Positions 17,603 to 26,460 of a stretch of 64,000 bases of DNA are shown here, piece after piece; position 1 is the first letter of the stretch, and each line of letters begins with the position of its first letter. Under the pieces are notes generated by a model. It ran no database searches, was not told the DNA's origin, and saw only the letters and a program-made list of their open reading frames with translations. The translations under genes and the position numbers were made by a program. Location of the stretch: assembly GCF_964033635.1 (NCBI RefSeq), contig NZ_OZ035533.1:5861001-5925000 (forward strand), read 5' to 3'. Origin of the DNA: Chitinophaga sp. MM2321. GTDB taxonomy: Bacteria; Bacteroidota; Bacteroidia; Chitinophagales; Chitinophagaceae.

Positions 17603-20545
17603 CTAGTAACCGAAAATTTCTTCCATCGATAATTTTTTTACTTCTCCCATCTTTTTCAGATCATCCATGTTAACCTTCTTTTCAGAGGCAAGAATGCAAT
17701 AAGTATATGGCTTGTTGGCCAGATATTCATCATGAAATTTCTTCACTTCATCGAAGTTCATTTTATCAATAGACGCGTATACTTCTTTGCGGATATCGGT
17801 ATTCAGCCCGAGTTTTTGTGCGGCGAGATAACTGAAAATAATACCGTCGTTGGTAATACGTTCTGTTTCAATATCCTGTTTCATGGACTCTTTGGCTGTT
17901 GCCAGCAATTTATCGGAACGGGGAATATCATTCAGTAATTCATTCATTCCTTTTACGGCGTCGCCCATTTTATCTGCCTGACTGCCTACATAAGCTACGG
18001 TAGAATACCGTTCTCCTTTTTTATCAGGCGTTACATAGAAGGCATATGTAGAATAGGCCAGGGCTTTTGATTCGCGGATAGTTTGGAATACAATAGATCC
18101 CATTCCGCCACCAAAATAAGCATTAAACAGGGTGACAATACCGGTGTTAGCCGGATTATAGGTGTCTGAATTTCTCAACCAGTTTACTTCTGTCTGTACC
18201 ATGTCGTAATCTGCAAAGAGTACCTGGTTTTTGGTCTGATCATCTTTTGTAAACTTCACGGCTGCCGGCGCTTCTTTAAAAGCAGCAGGCAGGGGATGCA
18301 GTCTTTTTACATCAGCCGCAACGCTTGCCAGTGGCTCAGGTCCGTAATAAATGATCGTATGTTTGTAAGCAGGCAGATCGTGCAACAACGTGGTGAGTTC
18401 ACCAGGTGTAATTGCCTCCAGTTCGGCCTGGCTCATCTGATTGTTAAACGGATTTTTTGCACCATACATGGCATAGTTTACCACGCCTTTCATGATGGCG
18501 GCTTTATTCAGTTTACTGTCTGCACGCGCTTTCTGAATACGTCCTTTCAAGGCTGCCAGCGCCTCTTCGTTAGGCTTGCAATTGGCGATGATATGCTCAA
18601 AAAGAGACACTGCCTTGTCGAAATTTTCCTGCAGACCACTGATCATAATCGTTGTATTCTCATTGGCAGCAGACACGCTGAAGTTGCAGGCAATGTTGTA
18701 GAACTCTTTGCTGATCTCTTCAGAGGTATATTTATCCGTACTCAGGAACTGTAGATATTGTGCAGCCAGTGCCAGCTCTTTATTGTTCCAGCTGCCCATA
18801 TCAAAACGGTAGTACAAGCGGAACAGGCCATTGTCTTTATTCTGCACATACATGATGTTGGTATTACCAACGGGAGCAGTCTGAATATCTTTTTCATAAT
18901 CCAGCCATTGCGGTTTTACAGGCGTAGCCGGCATCTCAGATATCTTCTGCAGGAAGGCAGACTGTGCATCCCTGTTTACTTCTACCGGGGTAATATTGGG
19001 TTTCTCTACTTTCTGTATATTCTTGTCTTCCCCTTTACGTTTGTATATCAGTGCATAATTATCATTGAGATATTTATTGGCGTAATCCACGATCTGTTGC
19101 TTCGTTACTTTACCCATATCATCTACATAAGCTACATCATAAGCCCAGTTCTGTCCCCTGCTTTTAATGAAGCCATCCATCATGGAAGTAGCCCGGTTGT
19201 TATTGCTTTCCAGCCCCTGCAATTCCGCCAGTTTTGCGTTATTGACAATTGCCTTCACCAGCGATTCATCGAACGCTCCTTTTTTCAGGATTTCCAGCTG
19301 GCCCAGCAGCAAGGCTTTCACCTCTTCCAGCGTTTGGCCCTGTTTGGCTTTTCCGGAGAGGGCGAGGATGGAATAATCTTTCAGGCTTAACACACTGGCA
19401 TCTGCACTCAATGCTTTCTGCTGTTTATTGATGTTTAGATCAAGCAGTCCTGCTTTTCCGTTGTGCAGGATGCTGGACAATACTCCCAGTATAATATTGG
19501 ACCGGGTATCCAGCGCACCAGGCATTCTGAAACCCATGTCAATGCTTTCTGCATCAGGGCCCAGCACTTCTTTTATTACAGGCGCTTTAATAGGTGCTTC
19601 CGGAGCCGGTTTGTATTCCTTTACCGGCTTCGCCTTCATATAACTGAATTGCTTGTCGATGGTCCGGATCACGTAGTCCGGGTCAAAATCCCCGGCCATT
19701 ACTACAGCCATATTGTTGGGTACATAGTATTCATTATAGAAAGCGCGGATGGCCTTCAGGTTGGGGTTTTTCAGGTGCTCTACCGTACCTATGGTAGACT
19801 GCTGGCCGTAGTTGTGTGTTGGAAATAAAGCGGCGAGCATGGCTTCATATACTTTACGGTTGTCGTTGTCGAGGCCACGGTTCTTTTCTTCATATACCGC
19901 TTCCAGTTCCGTATGGAAAAGGCGGAATACCGGGTCCCTGAAGCGTTCTGCCTGAACAGCCAGGTATTTATCGATGGCATTGGAAGGAATATCTTCTTCA
20001 TAAATAGTTTCTTCCACCCAGGTGTGGGCATTGGTACCTTGCGCGCCCATGCCGGTCATCAATTTATCGTATTCATTCGCGATGGCGTATCTGGCAGCAA
20101 TGCCGGAAATACTATCGATGGTATGATACACTGATTTACGTGCCGCCGGATCAGTGGTTTTATTGTACCGGTCGTACAGGTTATCAATCTGATCGATATA
20201 CGGCTTTTCTTTTGCCCAATTCAGTGATCCATATTGCTGGGTGCCTTTAAAGAGCAGGTGTTCCAGGTAGTGGGCCAGCCCTGTATGATCTTTAGGATCA
20301 TTGTCACTACCGGCGCGGGTGCCGATCAGTGTTTGAATACGGGGCTCTTTTTTATTCACACTGAGGATAACGGTCAGTCCGTTTTTCAGGGTATAAAAAC
20401 GGGCTTTCATGGGGTCGTTGTCGATATACTTGTAACTATAACCTCCGGAAGTAGCTTCTTTCCATTGGTATTTACCTTGGGCTCCTGCCATTTGCAGTGT
20501 ACATGCAAACAGGAGTAGTAATACGGCTCTTTTAAGCAGATTCAT
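17603..20545 (-). CDS. M16 family zinc metalloprotease, two-domain form
   Basis: 980 residues. Signal peptide about 1-22 (LLLLFACTLQMAGAQ). The first M16 domain carries the zinc-binding HxxEH as H92-Y-L-E95-H96, with the downstream Glu in ELEAVYEEKNRGLDND. The second half repeats the fold without the motif (FLSTDKYTSEEISKEFYN, YFGGGMGSIVFQTIRESKALAY). Together the two halves form a pitrilysin-like clam shell that degrades peptides in the periplasm. Bacteroidota usually have several such proteins. Upstream and downstream genes are unrelated, so substrates are unknown. Confidence 0.93.
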   Translation of the reverse strand: MNLLKRAVLLLLFACTLQMAGAQGKYQWKEATSGGYSYKYIDNDPMKARFYTLKNGLTVILSVNKKEPRIQTLIGTRAGSDNDPKDHTGLAHYLEHLLFKGTQQYGSLNWAKEKPYIDQIDNLYDRYNKTTDPAARKSVYHTIDSISGIAARYAIANEYDKLMTGMGAQGTNAHTWVEETIYEEDIPSNAIDKYLAVQAERFRDPVFRLFHTELEAVYEEKNRGLDNDNRKVYEAMLAALFPTHNYGQQSTIGTVEHLKNPNLKAIRAFYNEYYVPNNMAVVMAGDFDPDYVIRTIDKQFSYMKAKPVKEYKPAPEAPIKAPVIKEVLGPDAESIDMGFRMPGALDTRSNIILGVLSSILHNGKAGLLDLNINKQQKALSADASVLSLKDYSILALSGKAKQGQTLEEVKALLLGQLEILKKGAFDESLVKAIVNNAKLAELQGLESNNNRATSMMDGFIKSRGQNWAYDVAYVDDMGKVTKQQIVDYANKYLNDNYALIYKRKGEDKNIQKVEKPNITPVEVNRDAQSAFLQKISEMPATPVKPQWLDYEKDIQTAPVGNTNIMYVQNKDNGLFRLYYRFDMGSWNNKELALAAQYLQFLSTDKYTSEEISKEFYNIACNFSVSAANENTTIMISGLQENFDKAVSLFEHIIANCKPNEEALAALKGRIQKARADSKLNKAAIMKGVVNYAMYGAKNPFNNQMSQAELEAITPGELTTLLHDLPAYKHTIIYYGPEPLASVAADVKRLHPLPAAFKEAPAAVKFTKDDQTKNQVLFADYDMVQTEVNWLRNSDTYNPANTGIVTLFNAYFGGGMGSIVFQTIRESKALAYSTYAFYVTPDKKGERYSTVAYVGSQADKMGDAVKGMNELLNDIPRSDKLLATAKESMKQDIETERITNDGIIFSYLAAQKLGLNTDIRKEVYASIDKMNFDEVKKFHDEYLANKPYTYCILASEKKVNMDDLKKMGEVKKLSMEEIFGY

Positions 20546-20713
20546 AAGAAGATAATGTTGTTGGGTTTAAGAATTTGTAACCAAATATAAATGGAAGTGT
20601 AAAATTATGGATATTTAAAAGGAAGAAATCGATAAATGGTACAGGAGCCAGGTTACAACCGATTGTACGAAGAAGAGAGCGGGAAATGGGGGTTCCGCAA
20701 AAGGGATTGATTA

Positions 20714-21067
20714 TCAGGGGGTAAGCGTACTCATGAGCAAGCCAGGTCTTTTCACTACTACAAAATCATAGCGGGAAGAATCTTTTACGGGGATGAAACC
20801 GGAGCGTTTTTTCTTTAGGCGCGTAGTTTTACTGCGGGTAACGGCTACAACGGGGATCATAATGTTAGTTACGGTGGCAGGGGTCATATTTTGTTGCAGG
20901 GCACTGGCGGGTACGAATGCTACAGCTGCTGGCACCACATCCACCGGTAACTGTTGCTGGTTTTCACCAAAGCTGGCGTCTGAATTCACGCCAAGTAATC
21001 GTTTATCAAAGGAATGCACCCATGCAATACAAGCAATACATACTATCAGTGCGACAAAAGAACGCAT
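20714..21067 (-). CDS. Small secreted or anchored protein of unknown function
   Basis: 117 residues. N-terminal hydrophobic segment (about 4-18, FVALIVCIACIAWV), then a linker rich in Val/Ala/Gln and a basic patch RSKTTRLKKKRSGF. I do not recognise it. It is the fourth gene of the sigma operon, 29 bp after the outer-membrane protein gene, which suggests a cell-envelope role in the same response. Confidence 0.6.
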   Translation of the reverse strand: MRSFVALIVCIACIAWVHSFDKRLLGVNSDASFGENQQQLPVDVVPAAVAFVPASALQQNMTPATVTNIMIPVVAVTRSKTTRLKKKRSGFIPVKDSSRYDFVVVKRPGLLMSTLTP

Positions 21068-21096
21068 AAATACAATTTAGGATCTGGTCAAAAAAC

Positions 21097-22038
21097 TTAA
21101 AATCCGTTTAGCCTCAATCCGATGGAGAATGGATATTGTTGTAATCCATAATCATGCAAAGGCGTAAGGGCAAAGTTGCCGTACAGCTTAACCGGTCCAT
21201 AGCCCAGTTCGCTGGTAAGTCCAAAACGCCATTTGTTAAGATTGAAGTCGTCGGTTTTTCTCACTTTGCCTCTCTCTTCACTTATTTGTTTAGTCCGGGA
21301 TTTGAGCAGGTAACCACCAGAGACACCGAAGCTCGCCTGAAACGCGCGGCTCGGGCGGGCGGGGTTAGAATTAAAATTAAGCATTACCGGTATGGATATA
21401 TATTCGGCAAAAAGCTTGTTCTTAGAAAACTCTACTGAATCCCTGATTATCCTGGTAGGATATCCCGGTTGGTAAGTAATGTTCCGGGCATACCTGAAAT
21501 TATTCATTTCCAATCCTAAAGCATATAACAAGTTAAGTTTGTGTTTTGTTATATTGAGTCGCTGCTCAAACAGCCAAATATTAAAATTGATCGATTTTCC
21601 GGTGATGAGTTTAAATTCTGATGGTGTTAAAGGCTCACTTCCTTCCCGGGGAGCAAAAGTAGCAAGTCCGGTGGCGGAATAGTCGTATGCTCTGCTGGCA
21701 GGTGCTGCCCCGTTATAGAAATTAGTGGTATTAGGATAGTATGACAAAAAGCTTGCCCCATTATATTCGCTGCGGTCAATAAAGTTATTAAAGCCCAGAT
21801 CGAAGATAAACCATTTAGTTTGCAGGTTCCTTTTCAGTTTGTTGCGCGCATAGGCTGTATCGTTATAAAACTTATAACTGGTACGTCCTTTATCATTTTT
21901 CCCTTTGATGATAATCAATCCTTTGATCTGTATTGTATCCGGGGTAGCCGGAGCTACCTGGGAGGTGCTGGCTTTTTGCGCATGAGCCCATACTACACTT
22001 AATACCAATAACAAACAGAGTAAAAATTTATGCTTCAT
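21097..22038 (-). CDS. Outer-membrane beta-barrel protein (PorT-like)
   Basis: 313 residues with a signal peptide (MKHKFLLCLLLVLSVVWAHAQ). The rest alternates aromatic and polar residues with many Asn/Tyr/Gly, e.g. RFGLTSELGYGPVKLYGNFALTPL and the end YPFSIGLRLNGF: typical barrel strands ending in a C-terminal aromatic. It lies between the anti-sigma gene (17 bp) and the 117-residue gene (29 bp). Target or sensor of the envelope-stress-like sigma system is a reasonable guess. Confidence 0.78.
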   Translation of the reverse strand: MKHKFLLCLLLVLSVVWAHAQKASTSQVAPATPDTIQIKGLIIIKGKNDKGRTSYKFYNDTAYARNKLKRNLQTKWFIFDLGFNNFIDRSEYNGASFLSYYPNTTNFYNGAAPASRAYDYSATGLATFAPREGSEPLTPSEFKLITGKSINFNIWLFEQRLNITKHKLNLLYALGLEMNNFRYARNITYQPGYPTRIIRDSVEFSKNKLFAEYISIPVMLNFNSNPARPSRAFQASFGVSGGYLLKSRTKQISEERGKVRKTDDFNLNKWRFGLTSELGYGPVKLYGNFALTPLHDYGLQQYPFSIGLRLNGF

Positions 22039-22055
22039 ATGCTTTTACCATAATT

Positions 22056-23114
22056 TTATTTATTCCTTTTACGGGAGAAAAACTTAGCAACATTGGTCAC
22101 TTTATCCAGAATTTTGCTGTCGCTTCCACTTACAGACATGATCAGTTCTCCTTTAACCGTCGCCTGTTCAGGCGCAGCGGCAGGTTTACTCACTGCTGTT
22201 TTTATATTTGTACTAGCTGCCAGCAAGGCTTCATTACCTGTACCTGTGTTAACATTGCTATTATTAATAGTGTTGGTAGCTACGATTGTTTCGGTTTGCT
22301 GCAGGTGCTTTTCCACTACTTCATCGGAAGTATTGCGCGGAGAAGGCAACTGTGAAATAACGGGGGCATCTGTTCTGGCAGGTTGTACAACCGTTGCAAC
22401 AGCAGGTGCCTGCTGCACTTTAACCGTCTGTACCGGTGCGGCTATTTTCTTTACAGGGGTATTAACCGTTTTCTTTTCAGCACTGACTGTATTCTTTGCT
22501 ACAGCCGGTTGCCCCATTTCGGGGAGTACAGCAACGCTGGCGGGCGCAGCTGGGGGTGTAGCAACGGTCCTGTTTACAGTACCGGCCACTACAGGGGGGT
22601 GATCGGGTGCCGAAGATGGCATCCATACAATTACACCGGCAAGCATAGCGGCAGCGGCAGCGCACCACCAGATACCAGGATAGATACGTGCCGGCTTACG
22701 TTGGTTGCTGCGGTAAAGCGTTGTTTTATGTTCAAAAACAAGATTGTGGTCAGGTTGCAACTTTGCAGCCTGCAACAAAGCCAGTTCTTTTTGTGCTTCG
22801 GGATGTTGTTGCAGCCAACCTAGCAGCCGCTGCGCGTCTTCATCAGACAATTCTCCATCTACATAGTCCAGCAGCAATAACTCATAGCTGTTATCCGCGG
22901 GGGCTTCCAGCTGATATAGAGCGGCCTTGTTATCAAATACGATCTTTTCATCCGGCACCATACGGGTTCCTTCCAGCAATTCCAGCTCCTGCCTGATTTG
23001 CGGATGCTTTTGCAGGAAAAGTTCCAGCGCAGCCACTTCTTCCCCGTTCAGCTCACTATCTATGTAGCTAAGCAGGAAGGACTCGTAATTTGATATGTTG
23101 ATATCTACCGACAA
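22056..23114 (-). CDS. Putative anti-sigma factor with duplicated N-terminal module
   Basis: 352 residues. Two copies of a ~65-residue module are visible: YIDSELNGEEVAALELFLQ...ELELLE and YVDGELSDEDAQRLLGWLQ...ELALLQ, each ending PD...VF..K..LY. A membrane helix follows at about 148-165 (AAAAAMLAGVIVWM), then a long periplasmic Pro/Val/Ala/Thr-rich region and the tail MSVSGSDSKILDKVTNVAKFF. The start is TTG: the upstream in-frame triplets reach a stop without any ATG. Located 27 bp after the sigma gene, it presumably sequesters that sigma at the membrane. Confidence 0.78.
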   Translation of the reverse strand: MSVDINISNYESFLLSYIDSELNGEEVAALELFLQKHPQIRQELELLEGTRMVPDEKIVFDNKAALYQLEAPADNSYELLLLDYVDGELSDEDAQRLLGWLQQHPEAQKELALLQAAKLQPDHNLVFEHKTTLYRSNQRKPARIYPGIWWCAAAAAMLAGVIVWMPSSAPDHPPVVAGTVNRTVATPPAAPASVAVLPEMGQPAVAKNTVSAEKKTVNTPVKKIAAPVQTVKVQQAPAVATVVQPARTDAPVISQLPSPRNTSDEVVEKHLQQTETIVATNTINNSNVNTGTGNEALLAASTNIKTAVSKPAAAPEQATVKGELIMSVSGSDSKILDKVTNVAKFFSRKRNK

Positions 23115-23141
23115 AAATTTTATTTATTATTAATATGATAA

Positions 23142-23627
23142 TTATATAACGTTCTCCATCTTTACAAGATAATTTTTCAGATGAAGCCTTGCCCGGTGCA
23201 GGTATACCTTAACCTGGGAAGGGGTCAGCTCCATGATCTCTCCTATTTCTTCATAGCTGTAGCCTTCATAATCTTTCAGTAAAACCAGCGACCGTTGTAC
23301 TTCACTTAGCTTTGACAAGGCTTTTTCGATCACTTCCCTGGCATTATTTACCTTATGCTCTGAAATCCGTGCTTCATCTTTAAACTGGTCTACCAGTGTA
23401 ATCCGCTTTACCTTACGCACATGGTCTATCATATTGTGGTATGCAACTGTAAACAGGTATGACTTTGCCTTTTCAAAAGGCACATCCTGACAGTGCTTCC
23501 ACAATATTTCGAATGAGTTCTGTACTACGTCTCTCGCATCTTCCGCATTATCAAGATTCTTAACAATGAAGCGGAATATATTGTCCGAATACAGATCCAC
23601 ACATTTATTGTACTCCTTTTCCGTCAT
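23142..23627 (-). CDS. ECF-type RNA polymerase sigma-70 factor
   Basis: 161 residues. Region 2: DLYSDNIFRFIVKNLDNAED, DVVQNSFEILWKHCQDV, AKSYLFTVAYHNMIDHVRK. Region 4: LSEVQRSLVLLKDYEGYSYEEIGEIMELTPSQVKVYLHRAR, with a clear HTH. First gene of a four-gene operon with anti-sigma, barrel protein and small protein. It probably activates its own operon. The gap to the divergent kbl gene is 371 bp. Confidence 0.93.
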   Translation of the reverse strand: MTEKEYNKCVDLYSDNIFRFIVKNLDNAEDARDVVQNSFEILWKHCQDVPFEKAKSYLFTVAYHNMIDHVRKVKRITLVDQFKDEARISEHKVNNAREVIEKALSKLSEVQRSLVLLKDYEGYSYEEIGEIMELTPSQVKVYLHRARLHLKNYLVKMENVI

Positions 23628-23998
23628 TCCGGTGGTGCGGGATTTTAGTGCTAAGTTCCGACATTTACTTTAATACCCATCATGGACAAAATCCAACCTT
23701 AGCCGCAATCCACTGAAATCAGCATCTTTTTTCGCATACACCTGGCAGGAACAGTTTCTTTTAAACTGAGCATCAACCCTTTATTCAATACATCCTTTCC
23801 TCATCTCTTTATAAAGGTCAATTTATCAGTTTTCCACTACATGGTATCTATAATCGTGATAGTATTATGACGGAGGGCAGTTGCTAAATGTTACACCTGG
23901 GTCAAACTTTTTACTTCCCTGGCCGTTACTGGTTTATACGACACATAATCGTAATACATTTATTGCCATAACTTTGATTACGTGATTTTAAATATTGC
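23628..23998. other. Divergent gap between sigma gene and kbl
   Basis: 371 bp without a gene. Contains the kbl -7 box (23969-23976). I see no repeat or hairpin of note. Confidence 0.5.
23969..23976 (+). promoter_or_regulatory. -7 box TAACTTTG before kbl
   Basis: Exact TAnnTTTG match 22 bp before the ATG. The -33 element is not clear. Confidence 0.5.
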
Positions 23999-25201
23999 AT
24001 GTATATGAATGAAAAGTTTACGGCCCGTTTACGGGAAGAACTGGACGACATCAACAAAGCCGGCCTTTACAAGAGAGAACGCATCATCACATCTGAACAG
24101 GGAGCTGAAATACAGGTCGGAGGTAAAACAGTTATAAACTTTTGTGCGAATAACTACCTGGGACTATCTTCTCATCCTGCCGTGGTAAAAGCCGCGAAAG
24201 ACGCCATAGACAGGCATGGTTATGGCATGAGCAGTGTACGCTTCATTTGCGGTACACAGGATATTCACCGGGAACTGGAAGAAAAGATCTCCAAATTCCT
24301 GGGTACGGAAGAAACTATTTTGTACGTGGCAGCCTTCGACGCCAATGGTGGCGTATTTGAGCCATTATTCGGCGAGCAGGATGCCATCATTTCCGATGCC
24401 CTGAACCACGCCTCCATTATTGATGGCGTACGGTTGTGCAAAGCACAGCGTTTCCGCTATGAGCATAATAATATGGCCGACCTGGAAGCAAAACTACAGG
24501 AAGCCAAAGACTGCCGCAACCGCATCATCGTTACTGATGGCTCCTTCAGCATGGATGGCACTATTGCCCAGCTGGACAAAATCTGTGACCTGGCCGATAA
24601 ATACGATGCCATCGTGATGTCTGACGAAAGCCACTCTTCCGGCTTTTTGGGCAAAACCGGTCGTGGCACCCACGAATATTGCGGTGTAATGGGCCGGGTA
24701 GATATTATTACCGGTACACTGGGGAAAGCCCTGGGAGGCGCTTCCGGCGGTTTCACCAGCGGACCTAAAGCAGTAATCGACATCCTGCGCCAACGCAGCC
24801 GTCCTTATTTATTCTCCAACTCCGTAGCCCCCAGTATCGTAGGTGCCTCCATCGCTGTACTGGATATGCTCAGCGAAACAACCGCCCTCCGTGACAAACT
24901 GGAATACAATACCCGGTATTTCCGCACCAAAATGACGGAAGCCGGTTTCGATATCAAACCCGGTGACCACCCGATAGTACCCGTCATGCTATACGATGCG
25001 GTGCTGAGTCAGCAGGTAGCTGAAAAACTGCTCGAAGAAGGTATTTATGTGATTGGGTTCTTCTTCCCTGTAGTAGCGAAAGGCCAGGCCCGTATCCGCG
25101 TGCAGCTCAGCGCCGCACACGAACAGGAACACCTGGACAAAGCCATTGCCGCATTCATTAAAGTGGGAAAGGAACTGGGCATATTGACCACCAGGATTTA
25201 A
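23999..25201 (+). CDS. kbl: Glycine C-acetyltransferase (2-amino-3-ketobutyrate CoA ligase)
   Basis: 400 residues, a PLP enzyme of the alpha-oxoamine synthase family. Strong KBL signatures: [48 protein letters not shown] and [17 protein letters not shown] with the PLP lysine, then [11 protein letters not shown]. It joins glycine and acetyl-CoA to 2-amino-3-ketobutyrate (threonine breakdown in reverse). Threonine dehydrogenase is not adjacent. The last codons (ACC AGG ATT TAA) lie inside the left arm of a long palindrome. Confidence 0.95.
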   Translation: MYMNEKFTARLREELDDINKAGLYKRERIITSEQGAEIQVGGKTVINFCANNYLGLSSHPAVVKAAKDAIDRHGYGMSSVRFICGTQDIHRELEEKISKFLGTEETILYVAAFDANGGVFEPLFGEQDAIISDALNHASIIDGVRLCKAQRFRYEHNNMADLEAKLQEAKDCRNRIIVTDGSFSMDGTIAQLDKICDLADKYDAIVMSDESHSSGFLGKTGRGTHEYCGVMGRVDIITGTLGKALGGASGGFTSGPKAVIDILRQRSRPYLFSNSVAPSIVGASIAVLDMLSETTALRDKLEYNTRYFRTKMTEAGFDIKPGDHPIVPVMLYDAVLSQQVAEKLLEEGIYVIGFFFPVVAKGQARIRVQLSAAHEQEHLDKAIAAFIKVGKELGILTTRI

Positions 25202-25356
25202 GGATTAAGGGATTAAAAAGAATTGAACTTTTGTTCTATGAAACGATTAAAAAGGTTGGTGAGATAAAAGCGAATACTACTCTTTTATCTCACCAATCTT
25301 TTTTTATAAACAACAAAAGTTCAATCCTTTTTAATCCCTTAATCCTTAAATCCTGG
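25191..25356. repeat. Long palindrome F (CCAGGATTTAAGG family)
   Basis: Arms 25191-25235 and 25312-25356, 45 nt with one mismatch, made of words AGGATTTA, AGGATTAAGGG and ATTAAAAAG. A second stem (GGTTGGTGAGATAAAAG / CTTTTATCTCACCAATC) sits inside the loop. The left arm includes the kbl stop codon. Confidence 0.92.
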
Positions 25357-25377
25357 TCAAATGCTGGTTACTTTGAC

Positions 25378-25385
25378 TACTTTTG
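25378..25385 (+). promoter_or_regulatory. -7 box TACTTTTG before the beta-lactamase gene
   Basis: Exact TAnnTTTG match, 30 bp before the ATG at 25415. It excludes the longer open frame from 25361 as the translated start. Confidence 0.5.
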
Positions 25386-25414
25386 CAGCTGATTATTTAT
25401 TAAATTTTATGCTG

Positions 25415-26218
25415 ATGAAACGGTTTGGCTGGATGTTAATAGCTATAGGCGTTTGCCTCGCTGCCTGTGCTCCCAATAACGTTAAAGAAGAAAAAGACTG
25501 GGAAAAATACTTTACCCAATACAAGGTAGAAGGCACTTTTATGTTATTTAATAACGCGCAGGGCGAGTTCAAGGTGTATAACCTGGAAAGGGCCAAGCAG
25601 CGTTTTCTGCCTGCATCTACCTTCAAAATCTTTAATTCGCTGGTGGGTCTTCAAACCGGCATCATCAGAGATACCAGCATGGTTATTCCATGGGATAGCG
25701 TTACCCGCGAGTTTCCGGAATGGAACCAGGATCTGAGCATGCAACAAGCCTTTAAACTGTCTGCTGTACCTTATTACCAGGAAATAGCGCGGAGGATTGG
25801 TCAGCCAACCATGCAGCTGTGGCTCGATTCCGTAAAATACGGCAATATGAAGATCAGCAGAATTGATACTTTCTGGCTGGATAACTCTCTTCTCATCTCC
25901 CCCGATGAAGAACTTGGCTTTGTGAAAAAACTTTATTTCAATCAGCTGCCATTCGCAAAAACCAATATGCAAACGGTTCGGGAAGTGATGCTGATGGAAA
26001 AAACGCCCAAGTACGAATTGTCTTATAAAACAGGCTGGGACTACAAGGACACAAAGAAAATTGGCTGGATCGTAGGCTGGATCGAGGAAAACAGGCATCC
26101 TTCTTTTTTTGTACTCAATATCGAAACAGAAGACCCCAACTTCGACATGCCTAAAAACCGCATGGCCATTCTCCGGAGCATCCTGACAGAAGCAGGGTAC
26201 TTCCAGGGGAAAATGTAA
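25415..26218 (+). CDS. Class D (OXA-type) beta-lactamase lipoprotein
   Basis: 267 residues from the ATG at 25415 (an ATG six bases earlier is also possible). Lipobox LAAC with Cys18. Class D motifs are complete: S68-T-F-K71, S116-A-V118, Y142-G-N144 and K205-T-G207. The lysine of STFK would be carboxylated. It is a serine hydrolase of beta-lactams, here probably anchored to a membrane facing the periplasm. The spectrum cannot be deduced. It is flanked by long palindromes on both sides and has no mobile-element gene nearby, so it is likely a native chromosomal gene. Confidence 0.93.
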   Translation: MKRFGWMLIAIGVCLAACAPNNVKEEKDWEKYFTQYKVEGTFMLFNNAQGEFKVYNLERAKQRFLPASTFKIFNSLVGLQTGIIRDTSMVIPWDSVTREFPEWNQDLSMQQAFKLSAVPYYQEIARRIGQPTMQLWLDSVKYGNMKISRIDTFWLDNSLLISPDEELGFVKKLYFNQLPFAKTNMQTVREVMLMEKTPKYELSYKTGWDYKDTKKIGWIVGWIEENRHPSFFVLNIETEDPNFDMPKNRMAILRSILTEAGYFQGKM

Positions 26219-26344
26219 ATATTTACGAATTTATGAATTTACGAATGTAGGTATTTGAAATGCAGCGGAGATGTAAGCGTATATGGTTATCTGCGCTGCA
26301 TTTCAAATATCTAAATCTCAAAATCTCAAAATTCGTAAATATTC
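26217..26344. repeat. Long palindrome A (GCAGCG core family)
   Basis: Core TATTTGAAATGCAGCG / CGCTGCATTTCAAATA around 26262-26310. Outer words ATATTTACGAAT and ATTCGTAAATAT match at the ends, while the words between differ (AATTTACG against ATTTTGAG). It begins at the beta-lactamase stop codon. Confidence 0.85.
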
Positions 26345-26460
26345 AAAAAATGGTTAAAGAAAACCTAAACCCCTACTTCCCCTCTTGTAATACGTGACAA
26401 AAAAATTATTTTTGACACATTACCTGGTTTACTACCGGTAATGATTGCTTAAACTCAGAT

